DNA from: Byssochlamys sp. IMV 00236 | Lineage: Eukaryota > Ascomycota > Eurotiomycetes > Eurotiales > Thermoascaceae | Reading direction: 5' to 3' | Length of the DNA stretch: 64,000 bases | NCBI GenBank assembly: GCA_001931875.2 | Contig: MSJH02000813.1 | Span: forward strand, 186,001-250,000 | Position numbers and translations under genes: made by a program | Notes under the pieces: model-generated | What the model was told of the DNA's origin: nothing | Databases searched by the model: none | Seen by the model: the letters and a program-made list of their open reading frames with translations, nothing else | In this document: piece after piece, positions 21,633 to 33,033 of the stretch | Layout of the letters: each line of letters opens with the position of its first letter | Numbering within the stretch: the stretch's first letter is position 1

Positions 21633-24392
21633 TCTCGTTGTAGATCGTAGCTTTTCAGATTTTCGTAGATGGTGATGGCAATCGGTGCCAAAACTGCTAG
21701 ATGCTCACGCAGTGTCTCCGGCCCTCGAGCTTGATCCTTCTCTTTTCCTAGGATCGAGTCTCTGTATAGACTGAGATCATGTTCAGACCAGCATGGCTGG
21801 CACGGGGCCTGTGGCCACCAGCACTTGGAATCCCCAGAATCAGTCTTAAAAAGTCCAAGAGAGGACTAGATAAGGTTATTTTGGTCCGATATGCTTATCA
21901 ACACGCGGGGAAGCGAGGAGTGCAATGATGTCGTCGTGCGGAGGAGTGAGGTCGCTGCACTGGATAGACGGTGTTACGTGCACTGGCCCAATGCAGACCA
22001 AAAATGCAGCGATGATCGTTAATAACACTACTAGATAAAGAGGTAAGTATGCGGGACAAAGAATTCAACCAGTAACGAGCTTGTACTTACAACTGACATC
22101 AAAGCCATTGACTGAGGATGGGTAAGGGACAGAATTCAGAGAGAGAGTTCAGTAGAAAAAGAGGTGTGGTGACAGCTCACGATGGATGAGCTGCTGCCCT
22201 TCTAAAAGTTTTTGGCGCCCGCGGCCCTCAAATGGACGGCTGTGACCGTTCAATTGACGCTGCACGGCAAGCCGGGATCTACCTGTGCTGCTAGTCTCGG
22301 CCTTGATACTTGATCATGTTACGGATTTGCGATGTGATAGGAACAAGCAAGCATTATCACGCTTCCCCTGTCCCTTGACGCCCCTCCCTGTCGCGTGGGA
22401 AGTCTCTCTGTATCCTACAAAGCACGCGTCCTCAGGGCTATTGGAACAGCTTACTGGATAAACTACAAGACTACAGGTGTCCTTTCGCCGCGATCGAACT
22501 GAATATTGGAGCCTAATTACATTGATTTATTGGGGTCTGCCGTCTATCGGTGAGCAGTTGTTTGTTTTGGTTTTGCTCTTTGCGCTCACTTCCCGCTAAA
22601 AGCTTTGGCTTCCACTTCGCCACGCCCGCGATAGGCTGGAGAACAGCGTCAACAACGTGCTCATCCTTTCTTCGTCGTGGGAGCTGCATCACAGGCGTCA
22701 TCATGGGTTACTACTTTCTCGATACTCCGCCTCAGCTCTGTGGGCCTTTGAGAACGACACACGAATCATCCCAGTTCCTCATCGAGCGATGAAGCAGAAA
22801 CCTAGGCTCCGGTGCTTGTTGAGGAGACGACGGCGACCAGGCTGAATATGAGATGCCAATGATCAGTGCAGATTATTCTGCGAAAGATATCTATCTACAG
22901 GAGCTTTGGACGCGCCATCCACGCAGGGCTCGACTTTGTGGCTGGACGACATCCATGTCTGCCTCAATTCCGTGATTGGTCTCATGCATCCCACGAGTGT
23001 CCTTCGATCTGCACGACTCGGAATCGAGGGAGAAAGATGCATTGTCAAGTTCGCTATCCGGATGCAACCGTGTTTTCTTCTTCTATCTTGCGTTAAACGT
23101 GACGGCGGCCACATCACTGGCGGTAGACATGATGATGTGATCGACTCAAGGGACCCAATCTCTCACCGTTCATCGCTGCTCGTGCAACCGTCTCGAAGGA
23201 TCAGCCCCAAAGGGACGATGCCACGTCTTAGAGTACTTCTTTTCCCCGTAAAACCGGACAAACCTGGCAGACATCAACAGTACGTACTCTAGATCCTCTT
23301 TTCTATCTCCATCGCCAGGGCAACGAACTGCTTCTCAAGCGCCCGAGAACCGGAGGGCGGGTTTAGGTTGTTGGTTCCTCGGTCCGCTCCCGCGCTCCCC
23401 GCACCTTGTGGCTTGCAATCGGTGCGAACACCCCCGTCTATATCCGTCGGCCTGATTTTCGAGCAGGGCTTCTATCCGAGATACTGATACTGGGGTGTGA
23501 CTAGTATCCTCATTGGCTAGGTTCACGAGTGACAGCCTGATTGTTTTGCCCGTTATCATCTTTCTTGTAAAGGCAGATAACTGGGCAAGGATGCTTGCCA
23601 GCATCACCAAGTAATTACAGAATACACGCAGGTGGACACAAGAAAGGGCATTTGCTCCTGCATGTGGATTGTTCTGCGCGTTTCGAGATGCTATACACAC
23701 GATTCCGGGGAGATAGGAACGCCTTCTATATGGCAATGAAAAGCCGGCTCAACATCCTGATATCCAAGTCTATCAGTTATGCTGACAACGCCGATCTTGG
23801 ACAGTCAAGCATACTATGATCTGACGTCACTTGTTCTATTATTGGTCTCGTGTCTTGCGTAGTTGAGCTATAGAAAAGCTGATATGAATGGCCGGGCATG
23901 TTATTGACAAGAATCAACTCGAGGTGCGAAAGAATATAGTGTTCAAGGACAGCGGCAGCAGACACGAAGATTTCTACCAAGTTCTACCGCCCATAAATAT
24001 CTTCGACTCCTCTCCATGACGGATTCGTTCCAGACCCAGATGGCTGCTTGATGACTTTTGCGCATGCCCATTAGTACAGCGTCTCGATGCAATGCTTCCT
24101 GCTGTAGATGACAGATGAATATGTGGCCCCTTGATTGGAGAATTCTCCTGGGAGCTTGTCAACCAGGCTAGCGAAGTACCTGAAGACTGAGCGGCTGGCT
24201 TCTTCCATTCCACTCACCTCCAATGTTGCTTTCATTATTGTGATAGTATGATTATCTGATTACGTCCTTCAAAACACGCTGGAGTCAGCCAAGCTTATCC
24301 CACCCCGGTGAGCTCTCACCGCCCTCGAGCTTCCGCTAATCGCAACTAAGGAGTAACGATATCAGCTTCAGAACAAGCTCCAGACGTCCCAG
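21633..24392. other. Intergenic region with no recognised gene
   Basis: About 2.8 kb between divergently transcribed genes (11-mer repeat protein on -, ACS permease on +). Several ORFs of 60-130 codons occur (for example around 22860-23290 and 23335-23736), but none has a recognisable domain or plausible splice partner. Promoters of both flanking genes must lie here. Confidence 0.5.
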
Positions 24393-24433
24393 ATGAAGCC
24401 ATTTCTCCCATGGATAGAATGATCGTATGCTAG
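24393..24433 (+). promoter_or_regulatory. Two overlapping upstream ORFs before the permease
   Basis: A 10-codon uORF (24393-24422) and an 8-codon uORF (24410-24433), stop codons included, lie directly before the permease. The second overlaps the first in-frame ATG of the permease (24427). If transcribed, they could reduce translation from 24427 and favour the ATG at 24460. Confidence 0.4.
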
Positions 24434-24459
24434 AGGCTTTCTCTTACCGAGGCTCAGCC

Positions 24460-26316
24460 ATGGAACCGACTCTGACCCAACCAGCGGAACTCGAAGATGT
24501 CTCGCGCTTCCACGAGGTAACCGAGCGGCGCGTCATCCGCAAGCTCGACTACATCCTCCTGCCGTTCCTCTCGCTGCTCTTCCTCCTCAATTCGCTGGAT
24601 CGCTCCAACATCGGAAATGCCGAGACGGCGCACTTCACCCGCGATGCGGGACTGGATCCGAAAGATCTCAATACCGCCGTGGCGTGTTTCTTTGCTTTCT
24701 TCGTTGCGCTGCAGCCCGTTGGAGCAGCTGCGGGAAGGAAGTTTGGTATGGGCATATGGGTTCCGGCCGTGATGGCGCTGTGGGGACTGTTTACGATGCT
24801 TCATATTTGGATCAGTAAGAGGTGGCAGTTGATTACAGTTAGGATCTTGATTGGGTGTCTTGAAGGTTGGTTGATTCTTTTTTCTAGTATACCGGCTATT
24901 CCCCCCCTTAACAGTGAGGAATTACTTAGCTGACTTTTGTTACCAGCGGGCTTTTACCCAACTACGGTCTCTTACTTATCTCTTTTCTATACTCGTTACG
25001 AGTTTGCTCGCCGTCTTGGTCTGTTCTATGGTCAGTACGCGGTGGCCGGAGCGCTTGGTGGCTTTCTTGCTTTCGTGGTCTTCTATTGCTTTCCGCCAGA
25101 TGATAGAACCGATGCCGGAAGTCTTCCCTCAGGCGGCTGGAGACCATGGCAGACACTGTTTTTGATAGAAGGTGCCTTGACGATGCTTGTTGCTTTGATT
25201 GGCTTCTTTTGGCTACCAAGGAGTCCGGGCACTGCGTGGTTTCTTAATAGGGAAGAGCGCATATTGGCAGATGAGCGCATTCGCATTGATCGTGATGGTT
25301 TGGAGCAATTCCATTACAAAGAGCCTTCCGATTCTGAGGCCTCCACTGGGCATGAACAGCTCGCACACCTCCGGCCTTCTTCAGACGAAGAGGAGAGCCG
25401 TCTTCTCGCATCACACTCTACGAGTCAACATACGGTGACGAGCAAAGATGTGACTTCTGATAGCGGATTGTCAAAGACTGACATCCTATCGTCGATCCTA
25501 CTACTCCCCCTGATCGGTCCCATTCTCATACTTAACATTGCATCCGCCATTCCAGGAACTTCTTTTTCTATATTCCTTCCCCTCGTCGTGGAATCCCTCA
25601 ACCTGTCCTCCCCTTTGTACAGCAACTTGCTGACTGTACCTCCATTCCTGATCGCAGCGGTGACGCTCTATCTGTTCTCCAAGGGAAGTGATAGATCCCA
25701 GCAGCGCATCTTGCCCATTCTCTGCGGCCTTGGTCTCATCGCTCTGGGTCTGATCATGACTTTGGTCATGTCCTTCACGTCCTCATCTTCGGTGCCTAAC
25801 AAGGCGTTGGCCCAGTATCTCTCGCTCTGCTTGCTCCTCAGTGGTAGTTTTGTCCCCAGCCCCCTCACTGTGGCTTGGTTGTCTGGCAACATTCCCCAGC
25901 CAGGCAAGAGAGCGATTATTCTTGGTGTTAATGGTTGGGGTAACCTTGCCGGCGTCCTTGCTGCCTTGCTTTTCGCACCTCGTTGGCGCGGCAATGAGTA
26001 TCGCGTGCCGCTGTTCGTCACCTTGGGCTTCGTGGTTTTCAGCTTCCTGGGATTCCTTGGTTTGGAGTTTATGTTAAGGCGGCTCAATGCAGCGCGTGTC
26101 AAAGCCAGCAAGTCGGAGGACCTGCGTAGCGACCAAGATCACCACGGAGCAGACGAATCTCTAATGGAAAACATTCCGAGCGCTGCAGTGATTGGAGGCT
26201 CCTTGTGGGATACGACAATCCGACACTGGGTTGGAGAGAGGCTCTTGCGGATGAGTCGAGAAGAAGCTTTCCTACGGAGAGGTGACGAGGCAATCACGTT
26301 TACATATGGGTTATGA
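24460..26316 (+). CDS. MFS permease, anion:cation symporter (ACS/Dal5-like) family
   Basis: Predicted 591 aa from exons 24460-24865 and 24947-26316. An alternative in-frame ATG at 24427 would add 11 residues, but its context is poor and an upstream ORF overlaps it, while 24460 has a GCC-ATG-GAA context. ACS-family features: RKLDYILLPFLSLLFLLNSL and DRSNIGNA in TM1, and LEAGFYPTTVSYLSLFY created by the splice. A cytosolic acidic/Ser-rich loop separates the two six-TM halves. The family (Dal5, Tna1, Vht1 types) imports organic anions and vitamins such as allantoate or nicotinate; the substrate here is not determinable. The C-terminal tail of about 60 residues (SRVKAS to the end) is hydrophilic. 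Confidence 0.9.
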
Positions 26317-27212
26317 GCAATGGGTCATTTTCACGACGATAGGCGTTATTCTCCCCGATGATTTGACGATATTGCGGTTGTGCATTATCAGTATACAATA
26401 TACAATTGTATGTCTCGCATAGAGATCGAAACGTTGGCATGTGTTTCATCCGTAGTTGGCCGTTTCCAACGCTGCCGGGGCCGAGTATTACCGACTTGGC
26501 ACGAATGAGGCTCCGTGTGTGTATTCTGGCAGCCGGGCTGCTGCTTTGGTTCTCTGCTGGACGCACGGTGACCTCCTAAGATGAGCATATCGCAGACGAC
26601 TCAACCGGTGTCTCGAGATAATTTGGTCAGACCGGGTCAGGACCACCACGTCAGCACGCGGTGTTGGCAGTAAGTAGGTAGGTATAGTTGTCGAAGAAAT
26701 GGCCCAAAGGGAGAGCGTTTGGCGTGTTAGTAAATTATTGCTTCTGCTCGTATCTAGTTAGTTGTTAGCTAGACAGTCGCCTTCGAGACCGCGTGAAATG
26801 GTGTCTCTGACCAGAGAGGAAGAGAGCATCAGGGGGAGGTGCCGCACGGGCAGCCGTGATTGGCCGAGGCGGCGCCGGGCGGAGAGGCCAGACTGGAGCA
26901 ACAACGTCGAGCTGGAAGCCTTGCGGTATCACGAACCCCGATCATTTGAGATCCCCAATCAATCACGAGTTGCTCGCCAGCCTCACGCCTTTTTCCCCCT
27001 CCTCCTGCTGCTGCTTGTCTGTTGCCTGTTTGTTTCTTTTTCTCACCCCCCGCGTTCCCCGGGCTGGCGAGCCGGCCGTCTCTTTGATCCCTTGCCTGTC
27101 TTAACGGCATCGAGCTTAATCGTCCGCTCCTCCCTCCCTCCTCCCTCTATGCAGTCACGATAATCGCCGCGACCGCCAGTCTTAGGGGCCCCATCTAGGG
27201 CTTGCTGCCATT
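26317..27212. other. Intergenic region, promoter and leader of the kinase gene
   Basis: About 0.9 kb. Pyrimidine-rich tracts at about 26985-27060 and 27120-27155 fit a fungal promoter or 5' UTR for the kinase. No coding sequence recognised. Confidence 0.5.
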
Positions 27213-30200
27213 ATGTCTTCCTATCATCCTCAACACCATGCTCCCAATTCCCATGCCGCCCACGGCCATCGACAGCCCCCGCAGTACAATCCTGCTGCGG
27301 CAATGCAGCACTCCGCCCCCGCCGGAACCTTTGTGCCGGGCACCAAGGTCCAGGTCGGGAGCCACCGTGTGGTCATCGAGAAATACCTCTCTGAGGGAGG
27401 ATTCGCCCATGTCTATGTGGTTCGACTACCGCAACCCGTCGACGGGACGGACATTGCGGTCCTGAAGCGTGTAGCCGTCCCCGACAAGGCAGCGCTGGCC
27501 AACATGCGGACGGAAGTGGAGACGATGAAGAAGCTCAAGGGCCACCGGCACATCGTGAAATATCTCGACTCGCACGCCTCTCAGTTGAAGGGAGGCGGCT
27601 ACGAAGTCTTCCTGCTGATGGAGTTCTGTTCGGGTGGGGGTCTGATTGACTTTATGAATACCCGGCTTCAGAACCGGTTGACGGAGCCGGAGATCTTGAA
27701 GATTTTCACGGACGTTGCGGAGGGGGTTGCGTGTATGCATTATCTCAAGCCTCCGCTGCTACATCGAGATCTCAAGGTTGAGAATGTTCTCATATCGTTG
27801 TCTGGGAAATCCGTGTGCTACAAGCTGTGTGATTTCGGGTCAGCTGCCCCGCCGCGGCCAGCCGCGACGAGTGCCGCTGAGGGCCGGTTGATCGAGGATG
27901 ACGTGCAGAGACATACCACCCTCCAGTACCGGAGTCCGGAGATGATTGATGTGTATCGCAAGCAGCCGATTGATGAGAAGAGTGATATCTGGGCGCTGGG
28001 AGTCCTGTTGTACAAATTGTGCTATTATACGACACCTTTCGAAGAGGTCGGGCAGATGGCGATCTTGAACGCCAGTTACAAGTTTCCGGCTTATCCTCCG
28101 TTTTCAGACCGCTTGAAGCTGCTGATTGGTATGTCTGGGTCTCTTTCTCTTTCTTTTTTCTGTATCGGAGGGGTGCTGACTCGGAGTGTTAGCCTCAATG
28201 TTGAGAGAACAGCCGCAGAAGCGGCCAAATATCTACGAGGTCTTGAAGGAATCGTGCCAGATGTCAGGCCGAGAGGTGCCCATTCAGGATGTGAGTCGTT
28301 ATTCTCGCCTCCTGCAATACATTCTAACAAGCTGCAGATCTATTCTGGCCGTTCCGTGTCTGAGGCACGTCGGTACCAGGAACTTCCTCCATCGCCTACG
28401 GACGCACCTAGAGTGGGCGCCGTGTTTTCACCACCGGTTCAGGAGACCCAGATAATCCCAGAGATTGCTCCGATGCGGCGTGGACGACCTGCGAAGCCAA
28501 CTTCACAGCACAACTCGGCCAGACCAAGTCCATCACCAGCAGCGCCGCGAGCGGTGTCAAACGATCCTTTTGCAGCGTTGGATGGAGGGAAATCGAAGGA
28601 CCCTGTAGATGAGCTATCTGCGCGGTTCCCGACGCTCGACCAGTTTTCATTGCTGCATGAAAAGGGAAGCAAATTCGACTTCGAGTCTACGGTTGTCGAG
28701 ACAAAGCCGGAGCCGGATGATCTGTCACAGAGGGTTACCAATGCTCTCGCTGACGAAGTCTTCGCCAAACACGCAACGCCGTCAATGCCACCCAGGGAGT
28801 CGACCGGAAACACGCAGGCTCTCTCTGCCCCGACAGAGAGGGGACCGAAGGAGTCTCCTAGACTTGGAGGGGAAGCTGCTCCTGCTGCTCGACAGACACC
28901 ACTTTATCAGCCGTCCCCGCAGAAACCTGTCATGGTGTCTACTGGTACCATGACCACGCCGTCTCCGCCTCCAACTTCAACTTCAACTTCAGACATCAAA
29001 CCGCCCTCGAACCGGCCTATCTATAGATTCCCACCGTCAGGCCATGAACGCCGTTCATCTAGTCAGCCATGGGCGTCCGAACCCGGGAGGGCGCCCACTG
29101 GACAAGGAAGTGTACCTTCGCAAACGACGACCATCCACAAGATCGAACCGAAGCACAAACCGTCCTCTGAAGGGATCTCTCATTTTCCCGTTTCTTCGAG
29201 ACCGTCCCTCGAGATGTCTCGTCCCAGTCACCTGGACATCGATGATCCGGTTTCTCGTTCAAAATCTGCCAACTCTAAAGCCAGACCTCAGTCTGTCCTT
29301 GTGTCGTCGAGACCGGTGAACTTGGGAAGCGGGCGTTCATCTATGGATTCGCCTAGAACTCCATACGAGGATGGGGCGCCGTTGCAGCACGCATACACAA
29401 GTGTGGAGCATCGTGACTATGATCGGAACAATATCTCGTCCGATATTGATTACCTGCGTGCAAGAGAGGAAGAAGAAAACAACAGGAAGCGTGACAAACG
29501 CATGGGTAGCGGCTCAAAGCATGTCAAGCGCTCCAGTCTTACGTCCCTGTCTTTGTCGGGAACGAAGTCTCTGTTGGCTGGTAGATTCGGAGAGGCCTTC
29601 CGGCGCTTTGAGCACAACGTTCCGGAGCAGGGCCAGGGTAGTCGCACTCCCTCCCCTGACGAGACTAACAGCCGGCTGCCGCCTATCGCGGCCTCTGAAG
29701 CGGCGGACTTGAGTGGCGAAGGTGTGGGCGAGAACGAGGACGATGTTTCGCCTGAGATGCGCCGGGAGTTGGAAAGACGGCGACTGTCGCAGGAGGAGAA
29801 ACGGGTAGCCAATGCGGCGGCTGAATATAGGCGTCGGTTGGCGGAGAAAGGAGATGGTGGTCGCAGACCTGAAGGCACTGCGCCTTCTATTCAGAATAAG
29901 GTCCAGTCTCTCCTTCAAGAAAACAACAAACCAGCACCACCGAAGACAGCTTCGGGGTATGGACGATACACTGACTCAGACGACGCTTTGCAGGCAAAGC
30001 AATTCGAGTCACGCTCGGAACCACAGCCCAATTCGCGACCCCTCTCGCGAAACCCTGGGCCCGTGTATAACGAATTCGACAAGCCGAAATTACCTGCAAG
30101 GCCTAAGGATGTGTCTGGAGCCCCCGGTGGACTCCCTAAACAGCAGACTGCGTCTGGTACATTCGCTTCGGTGCAGCGCACCGGGCCACGTCCGGCAGCT

Positions 30201-30404
30201 CCTCCCAAGCCGAAGAACCTGCAGCTCACCGGCAAGTCTGAGACTCCCTCGACAAGCGGTAATATCGAAACCCCCATCAGTGGCACCACCGATGACTGGG
30301 AGGAGAGCTTCAGCAGACGTTATCCTAGTCTTTCCGGTCTTGAGCTGGTGGAGACGGAGATTGATATTCCTAGACTCCCTAGCATTCGGACCCGGGAGGT
30401 GTAG
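27213..30404 (+). CDS. Ark1/Prk1 (NAK) family serine/threonine kinase
   Basis: Predicted 1026 aa from exons 27213-28128, 28193-28290 and 28338-30404. Kinase domain about residues 52-338: glycine loop LSEGGFAHVYVV (59-70), Lys85 in AVLKR, HRDLKVENVL with catalytic D186, DFG at 207-209, TTLQYRSPEM activation-loop end at 235-244, and DIWALGVLLYKL. This is the NAK pattern (Ark1, Prk1, AAK1, GAK). The spliced product gives IASMLREQPQKRPNIYEVL, the normal kinase C-lobe end. The remaining 690 residues are Ser/Pro/Arg rich and disordered, with proline motifs (for example RPAAPPKPK) that could bind SH3 domains. In yeast these kinases phosphorylate endocytic coat proteins and end actin-patch assembly; the same role is inferred. 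The two introns together are 111 nt and contain no stop in frame, so an unspliced reading would look falsely like a single-exon gene. Confidence 0.93.
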   Translation: MSSYHPQHHAPNSHAAHGHRQPPQYNPAAAMQHSAPAGTFVPGTKVQVGSHRVVIEKYLSEGGFAHVYVVRLPQPVDGTDIAVLKRVAVPDKAALANMRTEVETMKKLKGHRHIVKYLDSHASQLKGGGYEVFLLMEFCSGGGLIDFMNTRLQNRLTEPEILKIFTDVAEGVACMHYLKPPLLHRDLKVENVLISLSGKSVCYKLCDFGSAAPPRPAATSAAEGRLIEDDVQRHTTLQYRSPEMIDVYRKQPIDEKSDIWALGVLLYKLCYYTTPFEEVGQMAILNASYKFPAYPPFSDRLKLLIGMSGSLSLSFFCIGGVLTRSVSLNVERTAAEAAKYLRGLEGIVPDVRPRGAHSGCESLFSPPAIHSNKLQIYSGRSVSEARRYQELPPSPTDAPRVGAVFSPPVQETQIIPEIAPMRRGRPAKPTSQHNSARPSPSPAAPRAVSNDPFAALDGGKSKDPVDELSARFPTLDQFSLLHEKGSKFDFESTVVETKPEPDDLSQRVTNALADEVFAKHATPSMPPRESTGNTQALSAPTERGPKESPRLGGEAAPAARQTPLYQPSPQKPVMVSTGTMTTPSPPPTSTSTSDIKPPSNRPIYRFPPSGHERRSSSQPWASEPGRAPTGQGSVPSQTTTIHKIEPKHKPSSEGISHFPVSSRPSLEMSRPSHLDIDDPVSRSKSANSKARPQSVLVSSRPVNLGSGRSSMDSPRTPYEDGAPLQHAYTSVEHRDYDRNNISSDIDYLRAREEEENNRKRDKRMGSGSKHVKRSSLTSLSLSGTKSLLAGRFGEAFRRFEHNVPEQGQGSRTPSPDETNSRLPPIAASEAADLSGEGVGENEDDVSPEMRRELERRRLSQEEKRVANAAAEYRRRLAEKGDGGRRPEGTAPSIQNKVQSLLQENNKPAPPKTASGYGRYTDSDDALQAKQFESRSEPQPNSRPLSRNPGPVYNEFDKPKLPARPKDVSGAPGGLPKQQTASGTFASVQRTGPRPAAPPKPKNLQLTGKSETPSTSGNIETPISGTTDDWEESFSRRYPSLSGLELVETEIDIPRLPSIRTREV

Positions 30405-30833
30405 AAGAACTGCCTTTTTCTTTTTGTTCTTTCTTTGTCACCATATCAGCGTTGGTGTTGTTGCTTCGAGGAGCATTTATTGCAAGCGTTGTTCGCTGCC
30501 AGTACATATAGCCTTTGCAGACTGGTTGCCATAGACATATCGTTGGGGTAGGCAACTTATCGCGTTAATTCTCTGAATATATATATATATCCGATCACTC
30601 CTCTGATCCTGGTATCGATGTGTCTACAATCACTATAATCCTGTATTCGTCTAGGTTAGTTATCACACTGTTGGCCATGTTGCGTTGTAGAGAAAGTAGC
30701 ACGCAAAGCTTCATTGTGCACTCTCATTGGCTGGTCTAGTCGGGGAAAGGAAAGCTCTCCGCTGTCGAGTAAATCAGTCAGTTATCATCGGATTTGATCA
30801 CGGTCAACGAACCAGCAGACCGTCACTGCGCAG
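30405..30833. other. Intergenic region between kinase and Med10
   Basis: About 430 bp with an AT dinucleotide run near 30577-30590. It holds the kinase 3' UTR and the Med10 promoter. No coding sequence seen. Confidence 0.5.
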
Positions 30834-31545
30834 ATGGCGCCCATAACATTGAGCAAGGTGGACAGTGAGTGAGCCCTCTATTCTGGAGATGGTCATAAAG
30901 CCGATATATCAGGAACACCGGGGCTAATACATGCGCCTCCTGCAGATGATCTCAAGGAAGTGATTCAACAGCTCTTTGAGATCCAGTCCGCGGTCCATGG
31001 ATACCTAGGACCTGAAACCCAGCATGAACTCGTGCGGAAGATGTACGTGTCTTTTCCATTTCTTATCTTCTGACTTTTATGTCTCTCTCTGTGCCCACAT
31101 GCTCATATCCCTCTGCGACCACCGAACGCAGACAGCAACGAAGACACTGCTAACCACAATATACCCCTCTAGAAAATCACTCACCCTCGCCCTATCAACC
31201 CTCTCCAACGATACTCGCTACGATCCCTCCGCTGCCATTTCCACCGCCGACTCCTCTGACCCCTCCGACCCGCCCGTTTCGGCCGTCCAACTCCCACCCG
31301 AGATCATCGACTACGTCGACGCCGCGCGCAATCCAGACATCTACACACGCGAGTTCGTCGAGCTTGTACAGCGCGACAATCAAGACCTGAAAGGGAAGAT
31401 GGAAGCATTCGCTTCTTTTCGGGATTTGCTGGCTCGGGAGATGAGGAGCGCGATGCCGGAGTGTCGGGGAGAGGTAGATCGTGTGGTCAGAGCGACGGGA
31501 GGGACGGTGCCTGAGGATGAAGGGGCAGATGGAGAGAGGAAGTAA
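30834..31545 (+). CDS. med10: Mediator complex subunit 10 (Nut2)
   Basis: Predicted 166 aa from exons 30834-30864, 30946-31042 and 31173-31545. The spliced N-terminus MAPITLSKVDNDLKEVIQQL and the following FEIQSAVHGYLGPETQ, then IIDYVDAARNPDIYTREFVE and LVQRDNQDLKGKMEAFASFR, match the Med10/Nut2 family in order and length. Med10 is an essential part of the Mediator middle module, which links transcription factors to RNA polymerase II in the nucleus. Between the two conserved parts is an Asp/Ser/Pro-rich spacer of about 30 residues (DSSDPSDPPV). Downstream frames read through the introns and mask the short first exon. Confidence 0.92.
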
Positions 31546-32307
31546 AGAGGACATATCTTGATCGAACGGCGCGGTTCTATTCTACAAAGGCGTTTGGGCT
31601 ACGAGTTATGGGGATTGGGTTTGGGTGGAATTGAGGCGTTTGGAAGGAGTTAATTATTAATTCAGGGAGATATCCTGAGGTCGAGAGAACTTGCTTGGAC
31701 AGAGCGGTTCAAACTTTTGCTGCTTGCAGGACTGTAGTTATCAGGTATCTGTCCTTCTTGAGACATTCATTGTGGTAGTCTAGTTAGCAGTTTATTATCG
31801 GAGTTGGCCTCGAAGTGGCGCTGCTTGCTTTGTCTCTTTCTTAAGAGCTAGTGGTACCTAATACAAGTGGTGTACATCACTATCTGTGAAACACAGCTCA
31901 GATTTTATATGCAGGCTTTGTTTGGCCATGCAAACTGTCAAAGAAATGATCAGAAGAGATCCTACATATATCAGTGTGTTCTGCAGGATAAACTCACTCA
32001 TTGGTTAGGTTTTTTAATAAATATTATTGCTCGAAGGAACTGGGGGCCTACTTAGTGCCAACTTGACTTTACCTAAATTATCATTGACCTTTCCCCGATT
32101 GTGTTCGTATTTGATATTCACCTATTTATGGCCACCCCTCCGGCCAATCGGCATCTGAACTTCCTAACGGTACAGATATAAAGTCGGCTATCGGGTACCT
32201 TTGTTACTACTTACGGACAGTAAGGGAGCAAGCAGGTCAAGAGAGATATCTACTCGCTCACCGTTTACGACCAGTTTATTCTTCTCCTGAACCAGCTTCG
32301 TCCAACC
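31546..32307. other. Intergenic region with no recognised gene
   Basis: About 760 bp holding the Med10 3' end and the promoter of the methyltransferase-like gene. No coding sequence recognised. Confidence 0.45.
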
Positions 32308-33033
32308 ATGCCTTCTCTCTCCTCCCTGGCATTCGCGCTCGCCCTCGCAGGCGCCGGGTACCTGAACGCCATATGCGTCACGCCGCCGAATCCTCCTCCG
32401 TCGCAATCGCGCGCATACAAAGGGGATCGAATCCATTTCCTAACAGGCAGAGTCACACGTTCAGTCGGCTATATCTCGCTAGTATTGTATCTATTCCATG
32501 CGCTGCTGGCTGTATCCTGGCCATCACCCGCCCATGATGATGCAGCAGCAGCAGCCAGTCTACAACATATCTGCCCGCACGCCTCGAATCTCCACCACGA
32601 CTTCTACACCTGGAACTCATTCACCACGACCACTCTCGCGCTGACATACCTGGGTGCCGCCATCCGCCTCAGCGCCTACGGTGGTCTAGGCAAGAACTTC
32701 ACCTTCCAACTAGCCCCTCCGGACAGACTGGTCACGTCGGGAATCTACCATTTCATCCAACACCCGTCGTACACGGGCCAATTCCTCATTAGTATCGCAA
32801 TGAACCTGCTGGTTTTGCGATGGGATTCGTCTCCGGCATGTTTTATCCCGGAGTCCTCCCTGGCTGCGTTGACTGGGTGGGGATGGGTCGTTCTGATTGC
32901 GCCGATGGCTTTTGCGAGTTCCGCGCTGGCTACGAGGGTCAAGGATGAAGAGGGGATGTTGAAGGAGAAGTTCGGACAGGAGTGGGTGAGGTGGCATGAG
33001 AGGACGGCGAGGTTTATTCCTTATGTGATTTGA
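32308..33033 (+). CDS. ICMT-like integral membrane methyltransferase
   Basis: Intronless, 241 aa, ATG at 32308. Several hydrophobic helices, starting with an N-terminal one (residues about 3-22). The C-terminal half carries the isoprenylcysteine carboxyl methyltransferase/PEMT pattern: LGKNFTFQL, LVTSGIYHFIQHPSYTGQ (cofactor-binding H-P), and the terminal EEGMLKEKFGQEWVRWHE with the acidic pair. ICMTs (yeast Ste14) methylate the C-terminal prenyl-cysteine of Ras and a-factor in the ER. This protein is of the right size, but the ICMT family in fungi includes several paralogues with unknown substrates, so prenyl-cysteine as substrate is inferred only. Confidence 0.85.
   Translation: MPSLSSLAFALALAGAGYLNAICVTPPNPPPSQSRAYKGDRIHFLTGRVTRSVGYISLVLYLFHALLAVSWPSPAHDDAAAAASLQHICPHASNLHHDFYTWNSFTTTTLALTYLGAAIRLSAYGGLGKNFTFQLAPPDRLVTSGIYHFIQHPSYTGQFLISIAMNLLVLRWDSSPACFIPESSLAALTGWGWVVLIAPMAFASSALATRVKDEEGMLKEKFGQEWVRWHERTARFIPYVI

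Noticed and set aside
29812..30534. 240-residue frame inside the kinase gene's third exon
   Set aside because: It is in a different frame of a Ser/Pro-rich exon and carries no domain; the kinase frame is continuous to 30404.
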